Assembly: GCF_000275845.1 (NCBI RefSeq)
Contig: NW_006766939.1
Span: forward strand, 142,493 to 206,492
Source: Dichomitus squalens LYAD-421 SS1
Lineage: Eukaryota > Basidiomycota > Agaricomycetes > Polyporales > Polyporaceae
DNA: 64,000 nt
Reading direction: 5' to 3'
The position numbers and the translations under genes were made by a program. The notes under the pieces were generated by a model that ran no database searches, was not told the DNA's origin, and was given only the letters and a program-made list of their open reading frames with translations. Shown here one piece after another: positions 1 through 11,883 of this stretch. How positions within the stretch are numbered: position 1 is the stretch's first letter; each line of letters begins with the position of its first letter.

Positions 1-2435
1 TTTTATATCCTGACTGGGACCTCAGTTTCCCGCAGAAGATACCCAACGTCGACCTAGTCATCTATGAGAAGAGTGCCGGAGTGGGTGGGACATGGTACAA
101 CAATAAATATCCGTGAGTCCCATTTCTGACCGAGTCGGTACTGCGCTGACCGGCAGTCCGGGCTGGAAGAGGTATCGCCTGCGATGTGCCTGCGCACTGC
201 GTACGTCTCCAACGGTGAGATTTCCATCATCGTGTTACTGACGCTCGCTATAGTACCAGTTTTCCTTCGAGGACAAAGTAAGCGTGTTCATTTGCATCAC
301 ATGTAACTTCACTAAGCTCCCTCACAGCGTGACTGGACCTCCTTCTATCCCCCTGGGCACGAGATCCAAGAGCACCTCGAAGACGTCGTCAACAAATACA
401 AGCTCATGCGCTACATCAGGCTCAACCACGAAGTCGTCCGCGCGCAGTACGACGAGCCGACGGGCAAGTGGCACGTGCGCGTTCGCCGGACAGACCAAGC
501 GACTGGTGCTCAAGAGGAGATAAAAGACGTCGGCGACGTCCTCATCACCGCCTTTGGGGCCATCACCCGCTGGAACATGCCCGAAATACCTGGGCTCGCC
601 GACTTCAAGGGCGAGCTGCACCACACGGCGGGCTACACGCCGTCGGGGAAGACGTGGGAGGACGATCTGGAGAGGTGGAAAGACAAGCGAGTGGGGGTTA
701 TCGGCTCCGTGAGTCGTACAATGAGCGCATGCTCCATGTCACTGAGGAATGTATCAGGGCTCGACGGCGATCCAAGTCGTCTCGGCACTCGCGCCCCACG
801 TGAAGGAGCTGTCAAACTACGTGAGGGGGCAAACGTGGCTGGCTCCTCCCTTCGCTGTGGGTCTGATGTCCGAGTTGCTGGGACGTCAAACGGCGGCGAC
901 GGAAGATGATCGTGAGTCACGCATGCATTTTGATGGTATTACTAGATTCATTGGCATCACATTATTGTCAGTGTCGTTGAGCCCGGAGGAGATTCAACGG
1001 TTCAAAGCAGACGAGGAGTTCTTTCGAAGCATTCGGCACACCCTCGAGGACACGATGAATGTGAGCGGCCGAGCCGAACTCCCTCATACAGCTCTTGACC
1101 AGTGTTATAGTCGATGCACGCATACACGCAGCTCGGGAGCAAGATGTCGAATGATTTCCAAGAGATGTTCAAGAAGAACATGAAGGAACAGTTAGCTGCT
1201 AGACCGGACATCGCTGAAAAACGTGAGGTTCATCTTCTCGTGATGATATACATGCAGCTTCACTCGACGTTACGCCCTATGTTGCAGTGATACCCGGCTT
1301 CCCTGTGTCGTGTCGGCGGCTGACACCAGGTCCCGGATACCTCGAAGCCCTCTGCTCAGATCACGTATGCCCCAACAAATCCTATGTATACCAATCGCCA
1401 CCTGAAGCTCTGTATCATCCAGGTCGACTTCGTATCTAGCCCCATCAAGAGGTTCACAGAAACAGGCATCGGAACCGAGGACGGGAAGCACAAGGACCTC
1501 GACCTTGTGTTCTGTGCTACGGGTGCGACTTCGCGCCATTGCGCTTACTCAATGTCTGACTAAACATACGCACAGGCTACGACACCTCATGGCAGCTTCC
1601 ATTCCAGATCGTCGGCAGGAACGGCGTCGAACTCAACGACAAATGGAAACCGTATCCCACCTCGTACCTGTCGATGTGCGTTGACGGCTTCCCGAATATG
1701 TTCATGTCGCTCGGCCCGAACTCGATCATTGGCGCTGGGCTCTTGCTCCCCATCCTTGAGTTCGCGGTCATGTATGCGGTACAGGCAACCGCGAAGATAC
1801 AGCGCGAGCGTCTGAAGAGCATGGAGGTGAAGCCGAAGGCTGTAAGAGACTTTGACAAGTATGTCGAGGTGCGTCATCCTTGTCATCCGGATCCTTGGGT
1901 TCTGGCGCAGCTAATGTCGGAATTTTTTGAGTAGAGTTACTTCCCTCAGGTGGGAGAAGTTCATTCTCCTGGTGGATGTTGCTCACTATTGATTCCCTTC
2001 AGACCGTGTATAGCGCGAAGTGTCGCTCGTGGTACAAGCTAGGTAAGGAGGATGGACGAGTGGTCGGGCTGTGGCCTGGTAAGTGCTTCAGACCTTGTAT
2101 CCGCCCCTCTCCCATGTCTCATACTGGAAATCGCCACAGGTTCCAGCCTCCATGCAATGAAAGCCTTACAAAACCCGAGATGGGAAGACTATGAATACGA
2201 ATCTGCTGACACCGAGGAAAACTCGCTCTTTTGGCTCGGGGATGGTCAGACGTGGGCCGAGAAGAGTCAGCATGGAGACAGTAGGTTCACACCTCTTCTC
2301 TAAATACATTCCGGGCCGCCAACATGCATTGCCGTAGGGGCATGGTACTTGCGCGAGGAGTTCATTGATCGACCACCCGGTAAGATACCCCGTGTCCACT
2401 GCTTTTCATCAAGCTCTCTCATCCAAGGTCCATAA
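1..2435 (+). CDS. Flavin-containing monooxygenase (Baeyer-Villiger-like), 5' end outside window
   Basis: Class B flavoprotein monooxygenase that would use FAD, NADPH and O2 to oxygenate an organic substrate. The window opens inside the N-terminal FAD domain: the conserved GGTW...N.YPG segment is read at 86-112 and 170-173, split by an intron. An FKGELHHTAGY stretch (606-638) resembles the Baeyer-Villiger fingerprint FxGxxxHxxxW, but Tyr replaces the Trp. The NADPH-binding VIGSGSTAIQ is split by the intron 709-757, and a DLVFCATG element lies near 1500-1525. First exons read: 1-112, 170-200, 254-277, 328-708, 758 onward. The C-terminal exon after the intron at 2281-2337 runs AWYLREEFIDRPPG to a stop at 2433-2435. 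A GTAAGA donor just before that stop leaves the last dozen residues uncertain. The substrate cannot be told. The family is firm; the exact exons in 900-1500 are less so. Confidence 0.85.
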
Positions 2436-2599
2436 CACAGCCCCTCAAGATGTGTAAACGTAAGATACGAGTTAGGTGTATGCAATCACCTTGCGCCAAC
2501 GTTTATGCTCTCGCAAACGTACAGTGACTCAATGTACTATATTCTTCCATCTTCCGGTCCTCTCCCCATCTTTCCTTTGATATCGCGGCACTCTCTTGT

Positions 2600-3607
2600 G
2601 TCGTCATCCGTGATAGTTTCGTGGACAGCGCCTCTCGCATCTGTAAGCTCTTGGAATTCTATCAGTCACTCGTCCGGACGTGTCCCACATCCGTGTTGAA
2701 GTCACGAAGAGGCGGTGAAAGCTTTGGTCGAGTTTCGCAACCTACGCTCGACCCGGCTTTACTTGGGAACTGATCTATCTAGCTTGTATGACTTCGGCCA
2801 GCTTCCGCACCTGACATCATTTGATGTGTCATGGACGAGTCGTGGAAGGGAACAACAAGTCATGTCCTTACGGACCGGATTCCCTGGTCTACGGCATTTG
2901 CGACTCAATCTCCTCCGGGATTCTTACACTACGCTGGCAATCCTCCCCTCTATCACGTCAGTCACCCTGACCTCACTGTCTCTGGGATTCAATGAAACTT
3001 CCATCGGAGTGGCTTTCCACTGCTTGAAAACGCTCTTCGCGTTCTCTGAACTGCGCGGGCTGCGGCATTTCAGACTAGACATCAAGCTCAATATCGGTCC
3101 GTATGGCGCCTCCCAGCCGTTGGTCAGTGTGGCCTTCGGGGACATCCTGAAATTTCTCCTTCCCCTTGTACATCTGCACAGCATCTCATTCTACTTCGAG
3201 GCGTCCCTCGCACATGCGCTCGACGTGAGCGAAGACGATTTGAAGCTTGTCGCATCGACTTGGCCTCCTCTCTCGTCCCTCTTTCCCTCGATTACGGCCC
3301 GCTATGGTGGGAGGACGAAACCGAGGAGATTTAAATGAAGGGTATTCGCCCTTCGCTCACCTCCCTCATATCGTTCATCGAATGCTGCCCCCACCTGGAA
3401 ACTTTGATAGTGGACTTCGCAGACGTCACGAACGACGAGCTCGATCGCCTGGAAATCCGCCTTGCAGAGAACAGAACTTTTGCTCACGTAGCATTGGAGG
3501 GGCTATCCCCTACGCGCACGCTTTCTCGTGAAGTAGTGGTTGATGATGCGGGTCGACTTGTCGAGATGTTGTGTGCAGCCTTCCCTCATTTTCATGTGAC
3601 TATGTAG
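2600..3607 (+). pseudogene. Decayed F-box/LRR-like gene, copy 1
   Basis: Reads like the large Agaricomycete family of F-box-associated leucine-rich proteins, with alternating short Leu-rich segments (LRHLRL, LTSLSLGF, LRHFRLDI) over 2715-3338. The frame must change near 2705. It changes again near 3270, where the DDLKLVASTWP segment loses its continuation to another frame that ends at a TAA at 3335-3337. It then resumes from 3335 with SFIECCPHLETLIVDF and stops at 3605-3607. None of the shifts coincides with plausible GT...AG introns. The C-terminal half has the same layout as the broken gene at 61806-63323 (EDDLKLVASTWP here, DRDLDKIASVWP there). I read it as a pseudogene; an unusual intron set or sequencing errors are alternatives, though neighbouring genes show no such errors. 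No clear F-box was found. Confidence 0.6.
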
Positions 3608-4963
3608 TCTTGATGATTACATCGAAAAGGCTGACCCCAGGACTAGACATGTCTGACCTATAGTGTCATGTAAACACTTCCGTTTAGCTCAGAAGAGACT
3701 GTTTGTGAGTATTTAGGCAGCCGGATAGATTCGAACATTGGATTGGAAGGAACAGCAAGTGCGAAAACATGAGCTTATGTGCACACACGGGTGGGAATTC
3801 AAGCGTTTGCGTATTGTTTGGTGATATTTGGGGGTCAGCGGAGCCCCGCAGATTCCTGGCAACCTCCCACGATACATTTCCTTGCCATCATGGACTTCGA
3901 GTCCGAAGGGCAGCTCAACTACCACTACTCCAACTGCACGTGCAGCACGCTTCCTGGGAGATGTCTTCATTTTCGACCCGGAACTCATAGCATAGACTGC
4001 CAATTGCCTATGAATGGCTAGGGAATGCAGTACGTTATGCCGTCCGTTGCTTCTCCCATCGCTTCTCCCCACATTGTTCAGAAGCAGAAGCAAGTGAAGG
4101 GAAGGATAAGACCAGATGGCGAACGGGGAATAGTGCCATGCTTCCTACGTCAGATGTCTGGGCTCATCGGTGTTAGGTGTTATTCGGTGTTCCCCACGTC
4201 CATGACAGGTTTTGGCAGTGCGTGGGTGGCGCAGAAGTCGTAGCCTTATGGTGAGCAAACTCGTTTGTGGTTTCGTCGTGCAACAGTTCACTCAACCTCG
4301 TAAGGCACGCATGCGGATGGTAATACCTGCTTTGGACGTCGCATCTCATCTCCGGATTCCTACCAGCCTACCTTACGCCGCGCAGGGGTTTGGCTATACG
4401 ACGTCTTCGCGCTCTCGACTAAGATCCTCTCCTGCCGGAGTCGTGCCGCATTCACAGCCTCAAGCGCTGCACCGCAGCCTCGCGATACTTCATCAGCCCA
4501 ACAGACATCCAATTCAACCAATGTGTTCCATAAGATGGGGTACCTAGTCGCTGAGAGCGGGAAGCAGATCGTACCGCGGTCGGACTGTTCAACAACGAGA
4601 ATCTGATTCAGGCTACTAATTCCGGGGTCCTGCCGCGCAGTGAGGCGATAAGTCCCCGTCTCTCGGTTTCGTCACTGGCTAGCGTTGCTCGACTGGGTAC
4701 GCAATTCCGTCATATCAGCCGGTCATACCTCGCAGATTCCATGTGCCAAGCTATCCGAGATGATCTGGGGCTCGTATCTCCCATGTCCGGTCTTCCATCT
4801 AGCGCCCATCTGTCCGTCGAGGTAAGCTTCGAACCTCCAGGCGTCGAAGGCACCATTTACTAGGTCATTAAATGCACGCCACATAAACGTGATAGAACGC
4901 GGATTGGTCAGAATATTCACGTTCAGCATTCCGGAGCGTCCGAAGTCGCCTGTCTTCGTCCGC
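3608..4963. other. Intergenic, no gene seen
   Basis: Several short open frames occur on both strands, but none shows a recognisable domain, a run of splice-compatible frames or a signal peptide. I see no repeat or RNA gene here. Confidence 0.5.
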
Positions 4964-4971
4964 CTATAAGG
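4964..4971 (+). promoter_or_regulatory. TATA-like box of CFEM gene 1
   Basis: The sequence ctataagg lies about 70 bp before the ATG at 5040, the right spacing for a core promoter of the CFEM gene that follows. Inference from motif and distance only. Confidence 0.45.
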
Positions 4972-5039
4972 CCAGCTCCCTTCCCTTCGGAGTCCAGCCT
5001 CTTTACCCCTAGTGACTACCCCCACCTCGCCTACCCAGC

Positions 5040-6314
5040 ATGCATCTTTTGCTTATCTCTGTCTTGGCCGTTGTCGCCGCTTTCGCCGGCGTTCAGGCGC
5101 AGAACGTCTCGCCGTGCGTCATCAACTGCATTACCCAGGCGGCGAGCTCGAATGGATGCTCCCTGTACGTGCACGAATCCTTCGTTATTTGTCTTCACCG
5201 CTGTCCCATGATGCTCGACCATCATTGACCTGGCATTGATATGAACTGACAACCCCACACACCTCACTTTCAGGACGGATACGAAGTGTCTCTGCACAAA
5301 TACTGCACTGCAGCAGACAGCAATCGCTTGTCTTCAGAAGAGTTGCACCGCGCAAGACCTTCAAAACGCCGAATCTCTGGTCAACACAGAGTGTGCTTGT
5401 GAGTATCCTGGTTGTCGTTCCTGTCCCTATCTCTGTCCATTGTCTGGTTCCCGCGCATCTCATCTGAGACCTTGGTCGTATGGTGGTTCCTGGTTCCTTT
5501 CCTGAAATATGCTTCACGTCTCTCAGTCTCTTGTCGGAGACTGTACCATCTTTCTTCCGCCCCGCGAAACACTCCATCTGTCAGGCGAGAGCTTATGTTC
5601 AGTATGCTCCCAGACCCGCGGGCGCGATCACCTTACTCGCGTTCTCAATTCTCTTTGAATGTCTTACTCGCACCCACGCCACACCAATTTTCCGTACCCG
5701 AAAGCCTATTGTGGCGCCTCCGATTAGCGGGGACCGAGATGCTCGAGGACGTCCGTCACCAGCGCGGACACCCACGCTCCTACTACCCGTAACACCTCTT
5801 CGTCTGCATCCTTGTGAACGTTGTATTCTATGTTTGGACGTACGGCAGAACATTGGTTGACATAATCTTTTACTTCTAGCGGTCATCGGAGCGTCAAGTG
5901 CGTCCTCCTCACCCCTTTCCACCACTGCTAGCTCATTGCTCACGCTCATACCCCATCCTCCCACATCTCCCTCTCACCATCCCAATATATCGTCGGATTC
6001 CCCATCCTGACCTCATTCCTGCTCACCCATACAAACCGAACGTCTTCACATCTATCACCGCCACAGGCATAGTCATCAGCTCTGGGGCTACGTCATCCAC
6101 CGCCCCCAGCGGATCTGCGACATCAGGTGTCTCAGGGACTGCCACCCCTGCCACCTCTACCACCCCTGCCACCTCTACCACCCCTGACGCTACCACCTCG
6201 GGCGCTGCGGCAAGCCAGACAAGCAACGCGGCTATCCCAACGGCGCTCGCAGGTGTCAAGATGGGCGCCGCTGCCGTTGTCGCTGTGGCGGTGGGTGCGG
6301 TCGTCGGGCTGTAA
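5040..6314 (+). CDS. CFEM-domain GPI-anchored secreted protein 1
   Basis: Small cell-surface protein of the fungal CFEM family, whose members bind haem or iron or act in cell-wall and host-surface roles. Exons 5040-5164, 5274-5398, 5880-5897 and 6067-6314 give 171 residues. Residues 1-20 form a signal peptide (hydrophobic core ending FAGVQAQ). The CFEM module follows directly with eight cysteines in family spacing, including TDTKCLC and the haem-axial-type Asp in the Thr-Asp pair. Then comes a Ser/Thr/Ala-rich stalk with a duplicated PATSTT unit, and a hydrophobic C-terminus (VVAVAVGAVVGL) typical of a GPI signal. Intron 2 (about 480 nt) is long for this window, and exon 3 is only 18 nt. Which ligand it binds is unknown. 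Confidence 0.88.
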
Positions 6315-7265
6315 GCTCGGGAGTTTGGTTACCCACTAACACGTCTTGATTGGACGAGAGCGATACTGGTCAACTATGTATATACCGCCCTAACACCTTG
6401 CCGCATACATCGTGTGTACCACGAAAATGATAAGCGACGTCTACATACAGTCTGTAGGCGCATTGCCAACAAGAGTGTTCGATACATCCATCACGATCGA
6501 TAGAAGAAGGAAGGGACTCTGGGAGAGGCGCAGTTTCAGGTCAGATCAGTGCCTCGGGGCGCAGTGCCGCAACTTGGGGGATGATTCGTAAGGGGGAAAC
6601 AGAGCAGTTCTCGATGAGATGGATGATAGGACAAGAGAAAAAGATCGGAAAGATGACCGAGAATGTCCCGGGTCGTTACCGTAGGCTATAAGACATTCCG
6701 ATACCTGGGACTGTGCACTAGAATGAATGAGTGAGAGACAGATGAGGCGCTCACACGGGCTTCGCCTTCACGAAATCGCTGCCCCTGAGGGAAGTAGATC
6801 GACAGCTTGTACACCGCCCCGCGGCCTTGAACGCTGATGGGGAGTGTGGTTGTTGTGAAGCCTTTCCGAGCGGCGGGCCACACGCCAGAAAATCGTGTGG
6901 ATCGGATATGATGTTATACCATGACAGACCGCAGTCGAGAATCCGTCAATATATCGTTGGCATCCAACTGTCTGTAAATTACGAATCAGCTTCTGCGGCA
7001 AAACTCAGGTATGAAACCTGCACTGCATGAAGCCTGAGCGCTCAGCCCGGGAGGAGCGACTTATCTATGCACGCTATACTCGGGCAGGACGGAAAACGAT
7101 GGTATTGGGCGCGCGCTACGGAAGCTGCGCGGGACCACCGAGTCCGTGTCGCCACCGCTCTCTCGCGCGACCGGTGGGCCGAGCTCAAGCCGGCGGAAGG
7201 CGAATGTACCTGATACATGAGACGTAGCTAAGCGAAACCAAAAATGGGGCAGCGGAAGGGTGGGT
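6315..7265. other. Intergenic, no gene seen
   Basis: Lies between the CFEM gene and the direct repeat. Short frames only; none recognisable. The part from about 7230 leads into the duplicated block. Confidence 0.5.
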
Positions 7266-7901
7266 GCAAAAACGAAAGCTCGAGGAGCGCGAGCTCCCAA
7301 AGGGCGAGGGGACGAGGATCCTGGGCTGCGAGCCCTTAACCTATATACTACTAGATACAAAGCAGATGTAAAGCGGCGAGGGGGTGGCACGAGTTACGCT
7401 GTCATAGACCCTGGACAATAATCATTGTCCAAAACATATTGTCAGCAAGGCTATATCAAAGACGCCGGTTCTCACTTTCGCCCTTCAAACGTACCGGACC
7501 CAGGTCGGCCATAACCGCGTGCGACGCACGCTGTTGCCCGAAATTCCTACGGACAGCCAGAGCACTTGGTGTAGCTAGAGTCGCAGACCCCACAGGCGTT
7601 GAGGGACATTCCGGCCCGTACTACTCCACCGTCCGGTATGGCTACTTCTCGCGTAATTTACAACTTCCACCCAGTCCCGGCGTGGTGGACGCACAGACAG
7701 TCTTGAAGCGTAAGCCGTGAATTCACACTGAGGCTTGTGAGCTGTACTTCTGCACGTATCCCTACAAGGGAGACCGATGAACGATGGCTACTGGGGGTGG
7801 AAAGAGATTCCTGAATTTTTGAGACGAGTTCGGCCGTGCAATCCACAACGGGAGACTTCTGAGAGTTCATGATTGTGTCTTTCCGTGTAATCAGAGCAAA
7901 G
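7266..7901 (+). repeat. Direct repeat, left copy, abutting assembly gap
   Basis: About 636 bp starting gcaaaaacgaaagctcgagg, nearly identical to 8103-8737. Differences seen are single bases (cccaaagg versus cccgaagg; agatac versus agagac) and one extra G in a G-run near 7375. The left copy ends exactly at the first N. This is either a true tandem or dispersed duplication or an unresolved overlap left by the assembler. No transposase or LTR ends recognised. Confidence 0.85.
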
Positions 7902-8018
7902 NNNNNNNNNNNNNNNNNNNNNNNNNNNNNNNNNNNNNNNNNNNNNNNNNNNNNNNNNNNNNNNNNNNNNNNNNNNNNNNNNNNNNNNNNNNNNNNNNNN
8001 NNNNNNNNNNNNNNNNNN
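7902..8018. other. Assembly gap (117 N)
   Basis: Run of 117 N. It sits at the end of the left copy of a near-identical direct repeat, so its true size and even its existence are doubtful. Confidence 0.99.
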
Positions 8019-8102
8019 GGTGGCGAGCGGATCGCCGAAGAAAGGAGCTGGTGGTCCCCATTGGGCAACACCGTGAACGACGTGGTGTGCACCAACCAGC
8101 GG

Positions 8103-8737
8103 GCAAAAACGAAAGCTCGAGGAGCGCGAGCTCCCGAAGGGCGAGGGGACGAGGATCCTGGGCTGCGAGCCCTTAACCTATATACTACTAGAGACAAAGC
8201 AGATGTAAAGCGGCGAGGGGTGGCACGAGTTACGCTGTCATAGACCCTGGACAATAATCATTGTCCAAAACATATTGTCAGCAAGGCTATATCAAAGACG
8301 CCGGTTCTCACTTTCGCCCTTCAAACGTACCGGACCCAGGTCGGCCATAACCGCGTGCGACGCACGCTGTTGCCCGAAATTCCTACGGACAGCCAGAGCA
8401 CTTGGTGTAGCTAGAGTCGCAGACCCCACAGGCGTTGAGGGACATTCCGGCCCGTACTACTCCACCGTCCGGTATGGCTACTTCTCGCGTAATTTACAAC
8501 TTCCACCCAGTCCCGGCGTGGTGGACGCACAGACAGTCTTGAAGCGTAAGCCGTGAATTCACACTGAGGCTTGTGAGCTGTACTTCTGCACGTATCCCTA
8601 CAAGGGAGACCGATGAACGATGGCTACTGGGGGTGGAAAGAGATTCCTGAATTTTTGAGACGAGTTCGGCCGTGCAATCCACAACGGGAGACTTCTGAGA
8701 GTTCATGATTGTGTCTTTCCGTGTAATCAGAGCAAAG
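8103..8737 (+). repeat. Direct repeat, right copy
   Basis: Second copy of the block at 7266-7901. The base after its end (8738) continues into unique sequence before the permease gene. No coding capacity recognised. Confidence 0.85.
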
Positions 8738-8883
8738 CACTTCGTAGAATACAGACATCGTCGCAGGCTCCAACAAAGGTTGTGTGTTGCATTTTGGGCT
8801 GACGATAGGCTAGGGCGTATAACGGAAGTTGGGTGCCTTCCAAAGCAAGGGGATTGTGTCAGTGCGCATCGGGAGATAGAAAG

Positions 8884-10980
8884 CTAAGCTTCCGCGGTGC
8901 GTACCTCATCTGCCAATTCCGAGACATCCACTGGGGTCGCATGGTTGGGTTTTCCATACATGTGGTCCCGACGCCTGTTTTCCCATGTGTAATACCCCTG
9001 CATGATACTCAGTGTACGTCGGAAGGGAACATCGTGATACTCACAGAAACTGCAAGGGCGATGGTTGCGCAGAGGAATATCAAGCCGCAAGTAACGGCAA
9101 ACCCCTTCCTGTGAAGTTATGCCGCCTTAGCTCTTGGCATGTGCGCATATCAGCGGACTAACAAATATCGCGGTGCATCGGTGGTTGGGAACAAGTGAGA
9201 GCCGAGGATGCTCCCGCAGTGACCGATGGACATGTATAGAGGCATGCCCGCTGCTCTCTTCGTCTCCGAGCCGAGGTTATGAGAGACTGCACAATCCGTG
9301 TCAATCTCCACTTCCCTCCGCGTAGATCGTTAGACAGAGACGTACACCATGTTAAGATGACCGCTATGGTGGAAATCGTCCCAGCTGTGGTACAAAATGT
9401 CGCAAGATATCGCACGTGTATATTGAAAGGAACCGTCAGCAGTAGTCTATACACCAGATCGTCAGTCAGTTAGCTGAGAGGCGACATAGTACCAGAGACC
9501 ACAAACATGTATCCAACGCCTGCAAGTGTGTTCACGCCGAAAAGGAACACGCCACGCCGTTGCATGCGATCCGAGGCGTACGTTGTAACGCAGAGAATCA
9601 AGGCGGCGACGGCATATGGGGGGACCGTGAGTATCTGTGCGATAGCGTTGGCTAGATAGACAAGTTAGCCCACGTATATAGCACTTTTGGGGGAACGCTG
9701 CTCACTGAATCCGAAGCTAGCGATTATCGTGGGCAAGAATCCCTGAATCCCGGATAGAGCGCAATTCCCCGCGAAAAACATCACTCCTGCCGCGTAGATC
9801 TGCCAATGTAATCACTCGCGGTTTGAGTGGCGAGTCAGACTTCACAGACATTGCAACAGACCTTCCAGTCACGGAATGCGATCGGTATGTGTTCTAACAC
9901 AGGTTTAATCAGAAAGAATTCTCAATCGTAATGTGACAACATACTTTTCTGAATTCTCCTGCCAACATCGGCGCTCCCACCTCGATTCATCCGCTCCACA
10001 GCAATCTCGCGTTCTCGCTCCGTCAGGACCGGGGTTTCCTCGGGCCTATCAGGCAAGATCACTAGAGCTAGTATGCCGAGCAATATCGACGGGATCCCTT
10101 CGACTATGAACAATAGCCGCCAATTGGCTACCGCGGCGTGGACATGCTGGATACCGAACGCGACCAAGCCGCCAAATGCCCCTGCGACCGCCGCGAACAT
10201 GTACCACCCCGCTGTACGGAGGCCAAACTCCTCTCTGGTGTAGAACAGTGCTATAGCAGCGCCGATGCATGAGAGCAAGGTCATTTGAGTCCACTAGTGC
10301 ACGTACACAGGTAGAGCGGAAAACCGGGGCTGAAACCCGCTTCAAATGCTCCCAAGGCCAGGCGAGCCACCATGAGACTAGGGAAGTTGGACGTTGTGGC
10401 CTGCATAGATATTAGTGCAACAGAGCGGCACGTTATCCAATCAGGGAAACGTACCATCAGAGTAGACACCAAACCCCACCCGATCACTGTGCATCCCAGC
10501 CAAATGCGTGGAGGGTATAACTTCGACGTGATGAGGGCTGGCACCTGGCAAGTTACCTGCACATATGGCTTATGCAGGACAACTACGTAGAGTTGAGCGG
10601 AAGTGTACGCACATATGAGAAGTAGAACGCGGAATTTGCCCAGTCAAATAGGACGCCTGTCGGATCTCCATGCAGGATGTCTTGCGGAAGGCCTTGCAGA
10701 CGTGCGTTCCCTAAGTTCGTCCTATCAAGAGCTACAAGGATTACAAAGGGGACATGCAAAGTTGAGCTAGCAGCCGGAAAAAGGCATATATATGCAACGT
10801 ACCGGCGAAGAGATACATGAGCCCTAACATGGGCATGATCCGCCAATCAAGCTTGCGCACAAGCCGTCTCTCTTCCTCCTTGAGGCTGGCCGATCGTTCG
10901 CATACATTCTCAACAAGCACCTCGACGACAACCTCCTCAACCCGTTCTTTCTTCCCGGTTTTTTCTGGCCTCTTTGGCAT
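8884..10980 (-). CDS. MFS permease, allantoate/Dal5-type anion:cation symporter
   Basis: Plasma-membrane proton symporter of the ACS family that imports small organic anions such as allantoate, ureidosuccinate or vitamins; the substrate is not predictable. Exons (minus strand): 10980-10803, 10731-10613, 10556-10455, 10400-10307, 10250-9945, 9893-9862, 9799-9706, 9651-9486, 9446-9346, 9286-9163, 9108-9045, 8997-8884, giving 497 residues, the usual family size. Family marks seen: LDRTNLGNA near the first loop, a large central helix pair with VEGIPS and ILPDRPEE, FRDWK, HVRYLATFCTTAG, LGSHLFPTTDAPRY, and the tail DHMYGKP...VDVSELADE. The intron between exons 8 and 9 is only 39 nt but keeps the frame. 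An in-frame ATG lies at 11058, but the TATA box at 11063 makes 10980 the better start. Confidence 0.9.
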
Positions 10981-11062
10981 GCCTTCGTCCGTTATCCAGT
11001 GTTTTTGGGACAATGAAGGCGGAAGAGGGGGAAGGCCGGCGGAGGCGCATGGCCGCATACGA

Positions 11063-11072
11063 CTATATATAC
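11063..11072 (-). promoter_or_regulatory. TATA box of the permease gene
   Basis: gactatatatac reads as TATATA on either strand and sits about 85 bp before the ATG at 10980. It decides against the longer start at 11058, which would lie within 5 bp of it. Inference from position. Confidence 0.5.
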
Positions 11073-11883
11073 AGAGTTTCTTGAGGCATGTTTAGAACTA
11101 CGAGTCCCTGAATACCTCTGTACCTCTGCGGATGCACACCGAAGCGTTTGTGACCTCATTCATATATGCGGACGTTTGGACACGGATCCGTGAGAACCGT
11201 GAGCCTGGATGATCCCACCCCTGACGACTTTGTGATTCGGTGTTATGCAAGAACATAAGCTACACATATCGCCTCCAGGTCAGGATACTCGTCTAGAGCA
11301 TGGAGGACTCACCCCACGATGACCAATGCACGGGTCAAACTGGCCTCAGTAACGTACGTCAGCATTCGAGTACCGTCAAAAGTCGGATGCAACACAAGCT
11401 CATGCCGCATAAAGATGTCGGCTGTGGTTGGCCGGGTCACGGTGTGGGGCAGTACAGTGCGCGAATCGCTGCCAGCCAATCGGGCGTCTGATTACCGCGA
11501 GCACGTGCGAGACGGTGAGGCGGTCACTTCCTTACTAGATTGTCCTGCGTTTCATTTCTGCTCAGTATAATTGACCACTTTTAAAGTACCTGTTACAGAC
11601 TCATCACTTACCATCGTGATCAGCGCGACGGGCGACGGCAGGCTCGCTGGGTCGATCTGGCGTCCGTCCGCTATTCTCGGAGCGGTGCATCAGACTAATC
11701 CTGGACCAGCACGGACGACTTTACTCAGGATCGGATCGGCCTCCAATTCTATCCAACGCTTTTTGAGTACACGGCACTCCTCGTTCCCATCGCGCAAACA
11801 GCGACATATTGTACGCAGGAATATAAGTCCTTAGGCCATACAGCTGAAATCAGTCCGCAGGATGACAGTCCACATCGTAGATT
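11073..11883. other. Intergenic, no gene seen
   Basis: Upstream region of the permease gene and downstream of CFEM gene 2, which is also on the minus strand. Short frames without recognisable content. Confidence 0.5.

Noticed and set aside
4810..4850. tRNA-like B-box (cttcgaacc)
   Set aside because: No acceptor stem or A-box at the right distance on either strand.
7658..8254. Open frame running through the N gap
   Set aside because: Its length depends on undefined bases and it lies in the duplicated block.
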